Notes: generated by a model from the letters alone, not told the origin. A stretch of DNA of 43,870 nt from Mageeibacillus sp. UBA5439 (GCA_002427505.1 DIRJ01000021.1:7679-51548), one strand, 5' to 3'. Numbered from the stretch's first letter, positions 24,940-33,315 are shown. A program made the numbers and translations.

Positions 24940-26688
24940 ATGAAAAGAATATCAGCGCTATTTACATCATTTTTGATTACTATACTGGTCATGCTGCTGC
25001 CTTATGTGGTTATGGCTGCTACTCCCGTTAATGTTTCAGTTAGCAAAAACGAAGTTAAACCAGGTGACACAGTGACAGTAATAGTGGGGGCAAATGTTAG
25101 TTTAGGTACCTTTAACTGTACTATCAAATATGATTCTTCAAGAATGGAATTTTTACCATCCAGCTCAACAACAAATGTAAGCAAACCTGAAGAAGGTCGT
25201 TTGAAGGCTGTTTTCGTAACCATGGGTGGTTCTGACGTGTCTGGGAACGGTATGTTTACTCTTGTCTTTAAAGCGAAAAGCCTTGATGGATCAGCAGTAT
25301 TTATCGTAGATGAAGCGATCGCTGCGAATTATGCAGGTGATAGTATTTCCTTTAGCGGAGGATCCAATTCTGTCAGCGTTAAGTCTGATGCAGCCCCACC
25401 TGTAACTCTACCGAATACCATTGCTCCGACTGCACCTCCACAACCGCCTTTGACAACTGTGGAAACAATTGCGCCCACTACGGCTGACCCAAGCGAAACA
25501 GAGGAAACAAAGAGCCAGCCGACTAAGGTATTGAAAGCAGTAGACCATAAGGGCCGCAGACTTTCCATACCGGATATTGACTTGGAAGATGCGGATATCC
25601 CCAGTGGTTTTGAAGCGGCTGAGCGGGTGATCGACGGTTCCGGTCTGTCAGGTTATTATTCTGAAACTGAAGATTTGTTCTTATCGTTTTTGAGTCTGTC
25701 CGGGCAAGAACCGCAACTATATTTCTATAACAGCTCCAGCAAAAGCTTTATACCCTACCTGCGTTTTAAACTGGGTGACGAATATTATCATGTGACCCTT
25801 ATGCCGGATGAACTGATACCTTATGGCACTACACGCTCCGACGCGGAGATCAGGGAGGTGAACCTCCCGGTTATTGAGTTTAACTTTGGTGATTATGTTT
25901 CCTTTGACGAATATATGAAGCAATATCAGGCAGAGCTGTCTAAATCCGGACCTGCAGCCAGTCTCTCCGGACAAACCGACAGCACCGCCGGCGGCGATAT
26001 TGCTAAAATGGATATTGAAATTGACCGCGAGAAGGCTGCTACATATTTGCTGGCTTTAGTAGGTGGGAATAAAGAAATAGAGAGATTCCTTTATAGTCAA
26101 ACTCTGGACCAGCTCATGCATTATGATCTACTGCTGGTACCTGCTTTTGGTACTTTCCTGGATGAGGACTTCGATAATCTTGCCCAGGAAGATCCGCAGG
26201 GAGCTGCCATGCAGACAGAAACTGTTACCTCAGCTACAGAAATTGTTGGCAGTGATCTGAATGAAGGACAGCAAGGGCTGCGAAGCAGAACTGTCAAGCT
26301 TTTTGGCAGAGACATTGAACTCTGGCAGATTATTGCCGCCAGCGGAGGAGTTTTACTGATCTTGATTTTATTGATAATTATCATCATCAAATTAAACTCC
26401 GACAGGAAAAAAGCAGAGTATCCCTTTGCAGATGACTTTCTTGCAGACGATAATGTGCAGAGAGCAGAAGAAGATAGTTTTAAAGCAAGTGATGAAGCAG
26501 AGGCTGCAAACATCCCGCCGGTCTCCTACAATTATCTGACTGACCTCTCTGAAGTCAGGGATGTTCCTGATATCGGCGTCAAAGCGGAACAGAGCATCGG
26601 CAAGGCATATCAGAAGAAAAGCAAAGGCAATGAGCGTTTCAGCACTTATGCGTACAGATCTGATCCGGAAGATCAGGAGGAGATTTAG
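24940..26688 (+). CDS. Membrane-anchored cohesin-domain protein
   Basis: Surface receptor-like protein of 582 residues. A signal peptide (1-27) precedes a cohesin-type beta-sandwich (about 28-147: VNVSVSKNEVKPGDTVTVIV, then FNCTIKYDSSRMEF and the GNGMFTLVFKAK strand typical of cohesins). A Pro/Thr linker (150-196) follows, then an extracellular region of about 260 residues that I do not recognise, one membrane helix (about 461-484: LWQIIAASGGVLLILILLII) and a charged cytoplasmic tail of about 98 residues. It lacks an LPXTG signal and S-layer modules, so the membrane helix is the anchor. It lies directly after the dockerin protein, its most likely ligand. A GtrA gene starts 5 bases after its stop. 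Cohesin assignment is good; binding to this dockerin is inferred. Confidence 0.85.
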   Translation: MKRISALFTSFLITILVMLLPYVVMAATPVNVSVSKNEVKPGDTVTVIVGANVSLGTFNCTIKYDSSRMEFLPSSSTTNVSKPEEGRLKAVFVTMGGSDVSGNGMFTLVFKAKSLDGSAVFIVDEAIAANYAGDSISFSGGSNSVSVKSDAAPPVTLPNTIAPTAPPQPPLTTVETIAPTTADPSETEETKSQPTKVLKAVDHKGRRLSIPDIDLEDADIPSGFEAAERVIDGSGLSGYYSETEDLFLSFLSLSGQEPQLYFYNSSSKSFIPYLRFKLGDEYYHVTLMPDELIPYGTTRSDAEIREVNLPVIEFNFGDYVSFDEYMKQYQAELSKSGPAASLSGQTDSTAGGDIAKMDIEIDREKAATYLLALVGGNKEIERFLYSQTLDQLMHYDLLLVPAFGTFLDEDFDNLAQEDPQGAAMQTETVTSATEIVGSDLNEGQQGLRSRTVKLFGRDIELWQIIAASGGVLLILILLIIIIIKLNSDRKKAEYPFADDFLADDNVQRAEEDSFKASDEAEAANIPPVSYNYLTDLSEVRDVPDIGVKAEQSIGKAYQKKSKGNERFSTYAYRSDPEDQEEI

Positions 26689-26693
26689 TTTTT

Positions 26694-27173
26694 GTGATTA
26701 GAAAAGTTTGGGCTCGTTTGCGTGAGCTCTTTTTTAATATGCAGTTCCTGCGATATACCGTCTCCGGTGTACTTGTAACCCTGGTAGATATGGGTGTCTT
26801 TTATTTGCTGAGTAATCTGCTTGGCCTTAATAAATGGTATTTTTCGCTGCTTCCGTCCATTGTCTTATCAATACTGGCTGCTTATGTGCTTAACCGTGTC
26901 TGGGTCTTCAAATCCAAACAACCTGTATTGAGCGAAATATTTCGCTTTTGTACCGGACGTTTAGTGGTTTCGCTGGTTTTTCAATATGCAGGTTTTTATT
27001 TGATTTATGACGTGATAGGATTTAAAGCTGAGATAATTTCCAACTTACCCTGGGCAAAAGCAGTCTCTCTTTTGTTTGTGATTGTTGGCAATTATCTGCT
27101 GGGAAAGTATTTTGTTTTTACCGGATGCATAACCAAGGATGCAGAGACAAGAGGCGGTAAAAACGATGACTAG
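26694..27173 (+). CDS. GtrA family membrane protein
   Basis: Second GtrA-family protein in the window (159 residues, four membrane helices). Family signs: FLRYTVSGVLVTLVDMGVFY at about 18-37, the central AAYVLNRVWVFKS block, and the closing NYLLGKYFVF segment. GtrA proteins are associated with membrane transfer of lipid-linked sugars used for surface glycans, teichoic acids or glycosylation. The GTG start is used, with AGGAGG about 13 bases upstream, inside the end of the cohesin gene. The tight linkage (5 bases) suggests co-expression with the surface cohesin system. A glycosylation-related role for the Thr/Pro linker is conceivable but unsupported. Confidence 0.88.
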   Translation: MIRKVWARLRELFFNMQFLRYTVSGVLVTLVDMGVFYLLSNLLGLNKWYFSLLPSIVLSILAAYVLNRVWVFKSKQPVLSEIFRFCTGRLVVSLVFQYAGFYLIYDVIGFKAEIISNLPWAKAVSLLFVIVGNYLLGKYFVFTGCITKDAETRGGKNDD

Positions 27174-27205
27174 ACAGAAAATGTTTGAGAGGACCCCGAC
27201 AATTA

Positions 27206-28624
27206 ATGAATCACGATACAACACTGCAATATATAAGCGAAACTGGAAAATTCAGTTCTGACAGAAGTTTAGGACGTATCCGCGAATTGAGCCGCAGACT
27301 GGGTGATCCGTGGCGGGGATTAAAAATATTCCATATAGCCGGGACTAATGGCAAGGGATCAATCAGCAGTTACCTGACACATATTCTCTCTACAGCAGGA
27401 TATAATGTCGGTTGGTATACATCTCCTTATCTGGAACGTTTTAATGAAAGAATTCGGGTTATTCAGGGCCCTGAAGTCCTGGAGCAATATGACCGTGATA
27501 ATGCAGCGGGTGAAATAGATAATGAATCTATCGACCGCATTATGACCCGGGTTTCACGAGCTGCGGATTCAATGCGGGAAGATGGTATTATGGATTTGCC
27601 GTCTGAGTTTGATTTGATCACAATGATGGCCCTCATATATTTCAAAGAAAAAAACTGTGACTACGTAGTCCTGGAATGCGGACTTGGCGGCAGACTGGAT
27701 TCAACAAATGTAATTGAAAACCCGCTTGCCAGCATAATTGCTGCTCCCGGCTACGACCATATGGACCGACTGGGCAACAGCATGAGAAATATCATGTATG
27801 AGAAAGCCGGCATCATTAAGCCCGGAACGCCGGTATTTGCCTACAATCCGTCCGACTCCATGATTTCTGAAGAAGATGCGGCTAGCGCCAGAAAGACGCT
27901 GGAAGAGCGTTGTCTGGAACTTGATGTCCCTTTGCACTGGATCGGCCGGGACCAGTATGAAATGCTGTCTTATGGTCGCCAAGGTCAGAGCTTCCGCAAT
28001 TTAGAGACTGAAGAAGTTTATACAACTAAACTTCTGGGAGTTTATCAGCCTGTCAACGCCCTGCTGGCAGTAGCAGCACTTGCGAATTATGTCAGTGCCG
28101 AAGACATTAGACAGGGGATCGCTGCGACGGTGTGGCCGGCCCGTTTGGAAATACTATCGCATTCACCCTTTGTTCTGCTGGACGGAGCGCATAACATTCA
28201 AGGTTGCCGCGCTTTGGTGGAATCTTTGACCCGCCTGAATGAGAATGCTCCTATGGTTTTTCTTTGCGCTATAATGCAGGATAAGAATTACAGGGAAATG
28301 ATCAATATTGTATTGAACAGTAAGCAGTATGAAACTGCAGCAATTGTTTTTACAGCCGCACCTGATGAACGCACGGCTTCAGCAGAGCAAATGCTGGCAA
28401 CGGCAAAAGAAGTGCTGGACCCTGAAGTTGAAAGTAAGCTTCTGATGTCTTCTGTAAGCGACTATAATGCAGCTTTAGATGAAGCTCTGGCCCTGGCAGA
28501 GGCAAAAGGAGCCGTGCTTTGTGTCTTTGGCTCCTTATATCTGGCCGGAGCAATCCGGAAACGCATGCGTGACTTGCAAAAAAACCAAACATACAGCACC
28601 GGATATAATACTCTTGGCGCTTAG
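27206..28624 (+). CDS. folC: Bifunctional folylpolyglutamate/dihydrofolate synthase
   Basis: Mur-ligase-family enzyme that adds glutamate to folates and may also make dihydrofolate. The P-loop IFHIAGTNGKGSISSYL lies near residues 43-59 and the TSPYLERFNERI omega-loop block near 76-87. ECGLGGRLDSTNV is the Mg/folate region, and DGAHNIQG marks the C-terminal domain. Length about 472 residues is slightly longer than the usual 430, with an insertion near residues 88-115. An in-frame TTG seven codons upstream is possible; the ATG is preferred though its AGAGGA site is about 12 bases away. Folate polyglutamates would serve GcvT, but the gene is in the cohesin-region operon rather than with gcv. Confidence 0.93.
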   Translation: MNHDTTLQYISETGKFSSDRSLGRIRELSRRLGDPWRGLKIFHIAGTNGKGSISSYLTHILSTAGYNVGWYTSPYLERFNERIRVIQGPEVLEQYDRDNAAGEIDNESIDRIMTRVSRAADSMREDGIMDLPSEFDLITMMALIYFKEKNCDYVVLECGLGGRLDSTNVIENPLASIIAAPGYDHMDRLGNSMRNIMYEKAGIIKPGTPVFAYNPSDSMISEEDAASARKTLEERCLELDVPLHWIGRDQYEMLSYGRQGQSFRNLETEEVYTTKLLGVYQPVNALLAVAALANYVSAEDIRQGIAATVWPARLEILSHSPFVLLDGAHNIQGCRALVESLTRLNENAPMVFLCAIMQDKNYREMINIVLNSKQYETAAIVFTAAPDERTASAEQMLATAKEVLDPEVESKLLMSSVSDYNAALDEALALAEAKGAVLCVFGSLYLAGAIRKRMRDLQKNQTYSTGYNTLGA

Positions 28625-28642
28625 ACATTCCCGGAGGTAATA

Positions 28643-29449
28643 ATGGCACAGCCGCAGGAACAAAAATTGAATTCCAATATTAAATGGCAGGCTGCCCTGT
28701 CAAAGATAGAAAAAATCGAAGATACTCCGGCAGGAGCGTTCACATCTCAAAGAGAAGCTGAACGCGCTTTATCTATATATAATCGGGCTTTAGACCATAT
28801 TAATTCAGGCAATGAGGACATTGCCAGGATCGCTTTGGAAAAACTTGTTGCAACTTATCCTCTCTTCACGGATGCAGCTATACTCTACGGCTTATGTCTC
28901 GGAGCTGACCGCAAATATAAGGATGCAGAACTCCAGTTCAAGAAAGCTTTGCTAACGGATCCCGATCCTGCAGATGTAGAAATTCTGAAACATTTGCAGG
29001 CGCAAGCCTGCCATTGCAAGAATAAAGATGAAGAAGAGGAACGTTCACGTCGCCGCAACGAAAAGAAACTGCTGCCGGTAAGGGCGAGTTTAGCTCAGGC
29101 CGGTATTCTGGAGCGGGCGGCAGGTTCAGCTGATGGTGATGAAGTGCGCATGGCCAGTGCCAAAGAACGTGATGATCTGATGAGACAGATCAGCCAGGCC
29201 AATAAAGGGTCGTCTGCTTCTTCAGCTTACGGATCCCGCAACAAGACGGTACAGATAATTAGCATTGTAATTATTATTGCCGCGCTTTTGTTTTTTTTGA
29301 CTCATTTTCTTATTGCTCCGGCAATAACGCGGGCCAATGATCGTAACAGCCGCCTCAAGTGGCTGGAAGAAAAACTAATAGAGGGAGCGGAAACAGACGA
29401 AGCCTTCCAAGTAATACTTGACGATTACCAGAGGAGCTTTTCTGAGTGA
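28643..29449 (+). CDS. TPR-like membrane protein, hypothetical
   Basis: Unrecognised 268-residue protein. The N-terminal half (about 40-125) has a helix-turn-helix repeat pattern consistent with tetratricopeptide repeats (ALSIYNRALDHINSGNEDIA, then ALYGLC-like and ELQFKKALLTDPDPAD). A charged stretch EEEERSRRRNEKK (about 130-142), one membrane helix (203-226, IISIVIIIAALLFFLTHF) and a short external helical end follow. No signal peptide is seen, so the TPR part is probably cytoplasmic. A GGAGG site is seven bases before the ATG. It sits between folC (18 bases) and the asparagine-synthetase-like gene (4 bases). It may act as a scaffold for the neighbouring envelope proteins; this is inference. 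Confidence 0.78.
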   Translation: MAQPQEQKLNSNIKWQAALSKIEKIEDTPAGAFTSQREAERALSIYNRALDHINSGNEDIARIALEKLVATYPLFTDAAILYGLCLGADRKYKDAELQFKKALLTDPDPADVEILKHLQAQACHCKNKDEEEERSRRRNEKKLLPVRASLAQAGILERAAGSADGDEVRMASAKERDDLMRQISQANKGSSASSAYGSRNKTVQIISIVIIIAALLFFLTHFLIAPAITRANDRNSRLKWLEEKLIEGAETDEAFQVILDDYQRSFSE

Positions 29450-29453
29450 ATAT

Positions 29454-31292
29454 ATGTCAGATTATATTGGACTTGTAGGAAATTATTGTCAGACAGGTGA
29501 AACAGGACTGCGCAAAATAGTCGCAAAAACACTGGGTTCAGGCGAACCGGCAATTCAGCTGCATCAGAGTAAAAGTATTTTTTTATGTGCTGTCAATTAC
29601 GGCAAACAGGATTTAATCACTTTTTACACAGACCCTCTTAACCGCTACACAGTCATCCTGTATGGTTATATAGCTTCATTTGATTTGCTCGAAGCAGAAC
29701 TGCGCCAATCAGGTGTTAAACCTGAAACTGATCTGATGGCTTTAATCCTGCAGGCTTATAAGGTCTCGACACCGGATTTTGTTGACTATCTGCGAGGCAA
29801 TTTTTCTCTTGTAATAGCTGACAGTGTCAACGGCAATGTCTATCTGGCTAAAGATCATTTTGGCAGTTGTCCTTTATATTATTCGGACCGCATGCGAAAC
29901 GGAGTGCGATTTTTCGGCAGCAATATACCGGCCATGGCCGAACATCCTGATTTTGAAAAGGAATTTAATCCCGAACCTCTGGCTTATTATCTGAGCCTCG
30001 AGTACAATCCCATGCCTGAGAGTTTCTGGCGCAAGGTATATAGTCTGCGGCCTGGACACTGGGCCTTGATTACTGACGATGAGGTGAGGGAAGAGGCTTA
30101 CTTCAAGGCATCCTTCACACCTGATGAGCGTTCTTTGGCTGAGCACGCAGAAGAGATCTGCCAAGTTGTGAGAGAGTCGGTCGGGTCTTATATCAAGGAT
30201 GACAAAGCAGGTGCCTATCTGTCGGGAGGAGTTGATTCTGCCTTTGTCACTGTTCTGGCTCAGCCGGAAGATATCTTTTCGATCGGCTACGAGGGATATA
30301 CGGGCATATTTAACGAAGCTGAGCAAGCTCGCAGTCTTGCTGACACACATGGAATGAAGTTTCATAGTGCCAGTGTCAGCGGCAGAGAATATCTGGACGC
30401 GCTTTTGCACACTCAGCAGAAACTTAATGAAGCTAATGGAAATTTGTCTACGGTTGCTCTCTGTCTGCTGGGTAAGCTGGTGGATGAAAGGGTGTCTTGT
30501 ATCTTAACCGGTGATGGTGCGGATGAATTCTTTGGTGGTTATGACTCTTACCTGGGATTGTCCAGAAAAAAGCAGCTTTATAAAGGGATTGTGCCTGCAA
30601 GTATGCGTTCCTTTATCTCCTCGCGTATTAAATCAGATATACCCTATTACTCCCGGGCTTCGTCAATTAAACATTGTGGGATGAAGGCATCTCAGTACTT
30701 TTTTGGAACTAATCAGATAGTAAACCCGGCCATAGTTGATCACTTACTTAAAGAAGAATACATGCCGGAAAAAAGCCTGGAAGAATATTTTGCTGCTTTT
30801 TACCAGGAGCATGCTGCCGAGGATGAACTGACACAGAAGATGCTTCTGGACATAAATTTTATTTTACCCGGAGACATGTGTGTCAAGCAGGACAGAATGG
30901 CTAATGCTTACAATTTGCAGCTGAGAACCCCACTGCTGAATAAATCAGTATTTGAAACTGCGCGCACCATTCCTTCTCATCTGCGTGTGTCCGACAGTGA
31001 AAGCAAAATCCCCTTCAGGCAGGCAGCAGGCCAGGTGCTCGACCAGAAATGGATTCATCATAGAAAACTGGGATTTCCCGTTCCCTTTCGCTATTACCTG
31101 CAAGATAAGACAATTGCCCAACCCCTGTACGATATTTTGAGAGACCCCCTTACCGAGCGTTTTTTCCGGCGGGAAACAATCGACCGCTATCTGGACGAGC
31201 ACATGGAACAAGCAAGGGGCCGCCATACGGAGCTGTATCTTATTCTGGCCTTTATGCTCTGGTATAAAGAGAATTTTACGGACTGGAGCTGA
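29454..31292 (+). CDS. Asparagine synthetase-like protein lacking the N-terminal glutaminase cysteine
   Basis: 612-residue protein with the two-domain layout of asparagine synthetase B. The N-terminal class II amidotransferase fold is recognisable (RGNFSLVIADS, KDHFGSCPLYY near 134-143), but the protein begins MSDYIGLVGNY instead of MCGIxG. The Cys2 nucleophile needed to use glutamine is therefore absent in any plausible start. The synthetase domain is intact, with the PP-loop SGGVDS at 257-262 and TGDGADEFFGGYDSY. It may use ammonia, or catalyse another ATP-dependent amidation as in beta-lactam synthetase relatives. The ATG 4 bases after the TPR gene is preferred; a more upstream TTG would overlap it. 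A D,D-carboxypeptidase follows, so an envelope substrate is possible. Confidence 0.87.
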   Translation: MSDYIGLVGNYCQTGETGLRKIVAKTLGSGEPAIQLHQSKSIFLCAVNYGKQDLITFYTDPLNRYTVILYGYIASFDLLEAELRQSGVKPETDLMALILQAYKVSTPDFVDYLRGNFSLVIADSVNGNVYLAKDHFGSCPLYYSDRMRNGVRFFGSNIPAMAEHPDFEKEFNPEPLAYYLSLEYNPMPESFWRKVYSLRPGHWALITDDEVREEAYFKASFTPDERSLAEHAEEICQVVRESVGSYIKDDKAGAYLSGGVDSAFVTVLAQPEDIFSIGYEGYTGIFNEAEQARSLADTHGMKFHSASVSGREYLDALLHTQQKLNEANGNLSTVALCLLGKLVDERVSCILTGDGADEFFGGYDSYLGLSRKKQLYKGIVPASMRSFISSRIKSDIPYYSRASSIKHCGMKASQYFFGTNQIVNPAIVDHLLKEEYMPEKSLEEYFAAFYQEHAAEDELTQKMLLDINFILPGDMCVKQDRMANAYNLQLRTPLLNKSVFETARTIPSHLRVSDSESKIPFRQAAGQVLDQKWIHHRKLGFPVPFRYYLQDKTIAQPLYDILRDPLTERFFRRETIDRYLDEHMEQARGRHTELYLILAFMLWYKENFTDWS

Positions 31293-31356
31293 ACAGACAA
31301 GAGGCAAGTTCAGCCGGCATTTTTGCTATATCATGTCGAAAAGGAAATTTGATGCA

Positions 31357-32715
31357 ATGAGCTATATCATAAGAAAGCTTGGTAAATATCTGGCCCTGCT
31401 GCTGATTCTCTTTTTGTCACTGCAAATAGTCTTAGCCGGCACGGTTTCGGCAGACAGTTTCGAGGATCTTCCCGGCTGGCCCGCGATTGAAGATATTAAA
31501 GCTTCGGCTTATTCAGTCTACAATGCGACAACTGGTGAATTTATACTGGAACAAAATCTGCATCAGCCTTTATGGAATGCGAGCACGACCAAAGTGCTGA
31601 CGGCTTTGACGGCGGTCCGGCATGAAAAATTTGACCTGGATGCCAAATTACTGGTTTCAGAAGCAGCTACATATTTTGGCGATCCGGCATCTGCAAGACT
31701 TAATCTCAAAGCAGGTGAGTTGATCTCTACCCGGGATGTTCTGGGCGGACTGATGGTACTGTCAGCCAACGATTGTGCTTATGTTCTGGCGGAGAATTAT
31801 GGTGGACTTTATGGCTACACTTCTGATCTGCCTCCGGAAGAGTGGGGAAGTTTTGCTGCCGATGCAGCTGTTAATTCACGTCAGGCTTTTGTCGCTGAAA
31901 TGAATCGTGTGGCAAAAAGTCTGGGAGCAAAAAATACAAATTTTGACAATCCCTGTGGCTGGGACGGCGAGAATCATCACACAACAGCCTATGACCTGAC
32001 CATGATGTCCAAGGCCCTTTTGGAAAATGAGGTGTTGGCGGAATTTGTCAATATGGCTCACTATATGCCGGAAGCTACCAACATGCATCCCTATGGAGCC
32101 TGGTCTATGGCCAGCAATACTAACAGTCTGGTAGTGTATGGTCCACACTTCTTCCAATCTCAGTACATAGCTCACTATAACGGTGTAAAAACAGGTACGA
32201 CCCCTCTGGCCGGCAATTGCCTGATCGGATCCGGCATTACGCATGGCGGTCAACAGATCATAGCGGTTATCCTGGGCGGCTCAGTGTATCGGCCGGACGA
32301 TAACTCTTACGTGAACCTGGCGCTGCCGGTGCGTACATTGCTGGAATACGGTGCTTACTTTTCGGGATCAGACAGCAAGCCATATCAGGAGGCTCCTCTG
32401 CCCACATTTTCGCCGCTAGTTAATCAGGATCTGACTGACCCTACAGAAAGCCTGCCTGCAGAAAGTGATATTTCGACCGAAAATATTACGGAGCAGACGA
32501 CAGAGGCGACTAAGACTGTTAATCCGACACTCAGTCCGCCGACAAATACTGTAAACACGCAGGAAAGTGAAGGACCGGCAGGGAGTAGTGGCATAACAAA
32601 GCGTGAGTGGCTGGTGATAGCCCTAAGCGCACTGATAGTTACCTGTGTAATTGCTATTCTCATCGGAAATATCCTGTACAATCGTAAGCAAAGGAAAAAT
32701 TCTGAAGAAAAATGA
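31357..32715 (+). CDS. dacF: D-alanyl-D-alanine carboxypeptidase (serine-type, peptidase S11)
   Basis: Membrane-bound low-molecular-weight penicillin-binding protein that trims the terminal D-Ala from peptidoglycan stem peptides. Active-site triad: S76-TT-K79 in NASTTKVLTALTAV, SAN (136-138) in LMVLSANDCAYVLAE, and KTG (278-280) in NGVKTGTTPLAGN. A signal peptide (1-about 32) leads. After the catalytic domain come a long Thr/Glu/Pro linker (about 355-415) and a true C-terminal membrane helix (WLVIALSALIVTCVIAILIG) with a basic tail, instead of the usual amphipathic anchor helix. Start ATG follows AAGGA at a rather long 11 bases; an ATG eight codons upstream lacks a site. It is the last gene of the envelope-related run. 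The gene name is by family likeness. Confidence 0.92.
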   Translation: MSYIIRKLGKYLALLLILFLSLQIVLAGTVSADSFEDLPGWPAIEDIKASAYSVYNATTGEFILEQNLHQPLWNASTTKVLTALTAVRHEKFDLDAKLLVSEAATYFGDPASARLNLKAGELISTRDVLGGLMVLSANDCAYVLAENYGGLYGYTSDLPPEEWGSFAADAAVNSRQAFVAEMNRVAKSLGAKNTNFDNPCGWDGENHHTTAYDLTMMSKALLENEVLAEFVNMAHYMPEATNMHPYGAWSMASNTNSLVVYGPHFFQSQYIAHYNGVKTGTTPLAGNCLIGSGITHGGQQIIAVILGGSVYRPDDNSYVNLALPVRTLLEYGAYFSGSDSKPYQEAPLPTFSPLVNQDLTDPTESLPAESDISTENITEQTTEATKTVNPTLSPPTNTVNTQESEGPAGSSGITKREWLVIALSALIVTCVIAILIGNILYNRKQRKNSEEK

Positions 32716-32775
32716 TGAAAAAATGAGCAAAAGGGACAAAAGAAAAGCTCTGATGAGCTATTTTGAAAAAAATAG

Positions 32776-32804
32776 TTGACAAGCTTAGTCCTGCTTGTTA
32801 TGAT
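32776..32804 (+). promoter_or_regulatory. Strong sigma-A promoter of rplM-rpsI
   Basis: Consensus TTGACA (32776-32781), exactly 17 bases of spacer, then TATGAT (32799-32804). Transcription is expected to start near 32811, at the first base of the structured leader. Confidence 0.9.
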
Positions 32805-32810
32805 AGGCGC

Positions 32811-32852
32811 TGTGTCCTCAGGCATAGGTCTGATTCTGTGCCGGCAGACACA
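32811..32852 (+). ncRNA. Structured 5' leader of rplM (L13-leader-like)
   Basis: Two stacked helices: TGTGTC (32811-32816) with GACACA (32847-32852), and GGCATAG (32821-32827) with CTGTGCC (32836-32842, one T-G pair). They are separated by a symmetrical 4x4 internal loop (CTCA/GGCA) and capped by an 8-base loop. It starts at the predicted transcription start and ends just before the AGGGGGT ribosome binding site. Firmicutes have a known L13 leader RNA in this position that is thought to mediate autogenous control. Membership is inferred from place and fold, not from a covariance search. Confidence 0.65.
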
Positions 32853-32873
32853 CAAATTTAGGGGGTTTTTGAA

Positions 32874-33302
32874 ATGAAGACATTTATGGCAAAAGCGGAA
32901 ACTGCTGATCGTCGCTGGCTTCTAATCGATGCCGAGGGTCAGACGCTTGGCCGCTTGGCTACACAGATTGCCAGCATTTTGCGCGGCAAGCATAAAGCTG
33001 AATACACACCTCATGTCGATACCGGTGATTATGTGATAGTCGTCAACGCAGATAAAATCGTTGTGACCGGTAATAAGGAAGCACAGAAAATGTATCGCCG
33101 TCACTCAGGCTATCCCGGCGGCATGAAGGAAGTTTCTTATCAGGATATGATGGCAAAGCATCCCGAACGTATTTTAGAGAGTGCAGTTCGCGGCATGCTT
33201 CCAAAAAACAGCCTGGGCAGACAGATGTACCGCAAACTCAAGGTATATTCCGGTCCTGATCATCCACACGCAGCTCAAGAGCCTGTGCAGATAGAAGTTT
33301 AA
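32874..33302 (+). CDS. rplM: 50S ribosomal protein L13
   Basis: Early-assembly protein of the large ribosomal subunit. The 142-residue sequence is canonical: KTFMAKAETADRRWLLIDAE at the start, GQTLGRLATQIASILRGKHK, DTGDYVIVVNADKIVVTGNK, YRRHSGYPGGMKEVSYQDM, and AVRGMLPKNSLGRQMYRKLKVY. It is preceded by AGGGGGT and a structured leader, and rpsI follows after 13 bases in the order found throughout bacteria. Confidence 0.99.
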   Translation: MKTFMAKAETADRRWLLIDAEGQTLGRLATQIASILRGKHKAEYTPHVDTGDYVIVVNADKIVVTGNKEAQKMYRRHSGYPGGMKEVSYQDMMAKHPERILESAVRGMLPKNSLGRQMYRKLKVYSGPDHPHAAQEPVQIEV

Positions 33303-33315
33303 GGGGATAAGAAAG

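Noticed and set aside
25408..25422. LPNTI in the cohesin protein as a sortase signal
   Set aside because: It lies in the Pro/Thr linker in the middle of the protein, has Ile instead of Gly at the last position, and is not followed by a hydrophobic segment and basic tail.
29874..30410. Open frame of 178 codons on the minus strand within the asparagine-synthetase-like gene
   Set aside because: Overlaps conserved residues of the sense protein, and its translation has no domain or signal that I recognise.
32748..32775. Terminator after the D,D-carboxypeptidase gene
   Set aside because: The only repeat, AGCTC/GAGCT, makes a 5-bp stem with a weak T tract; not enough to call.
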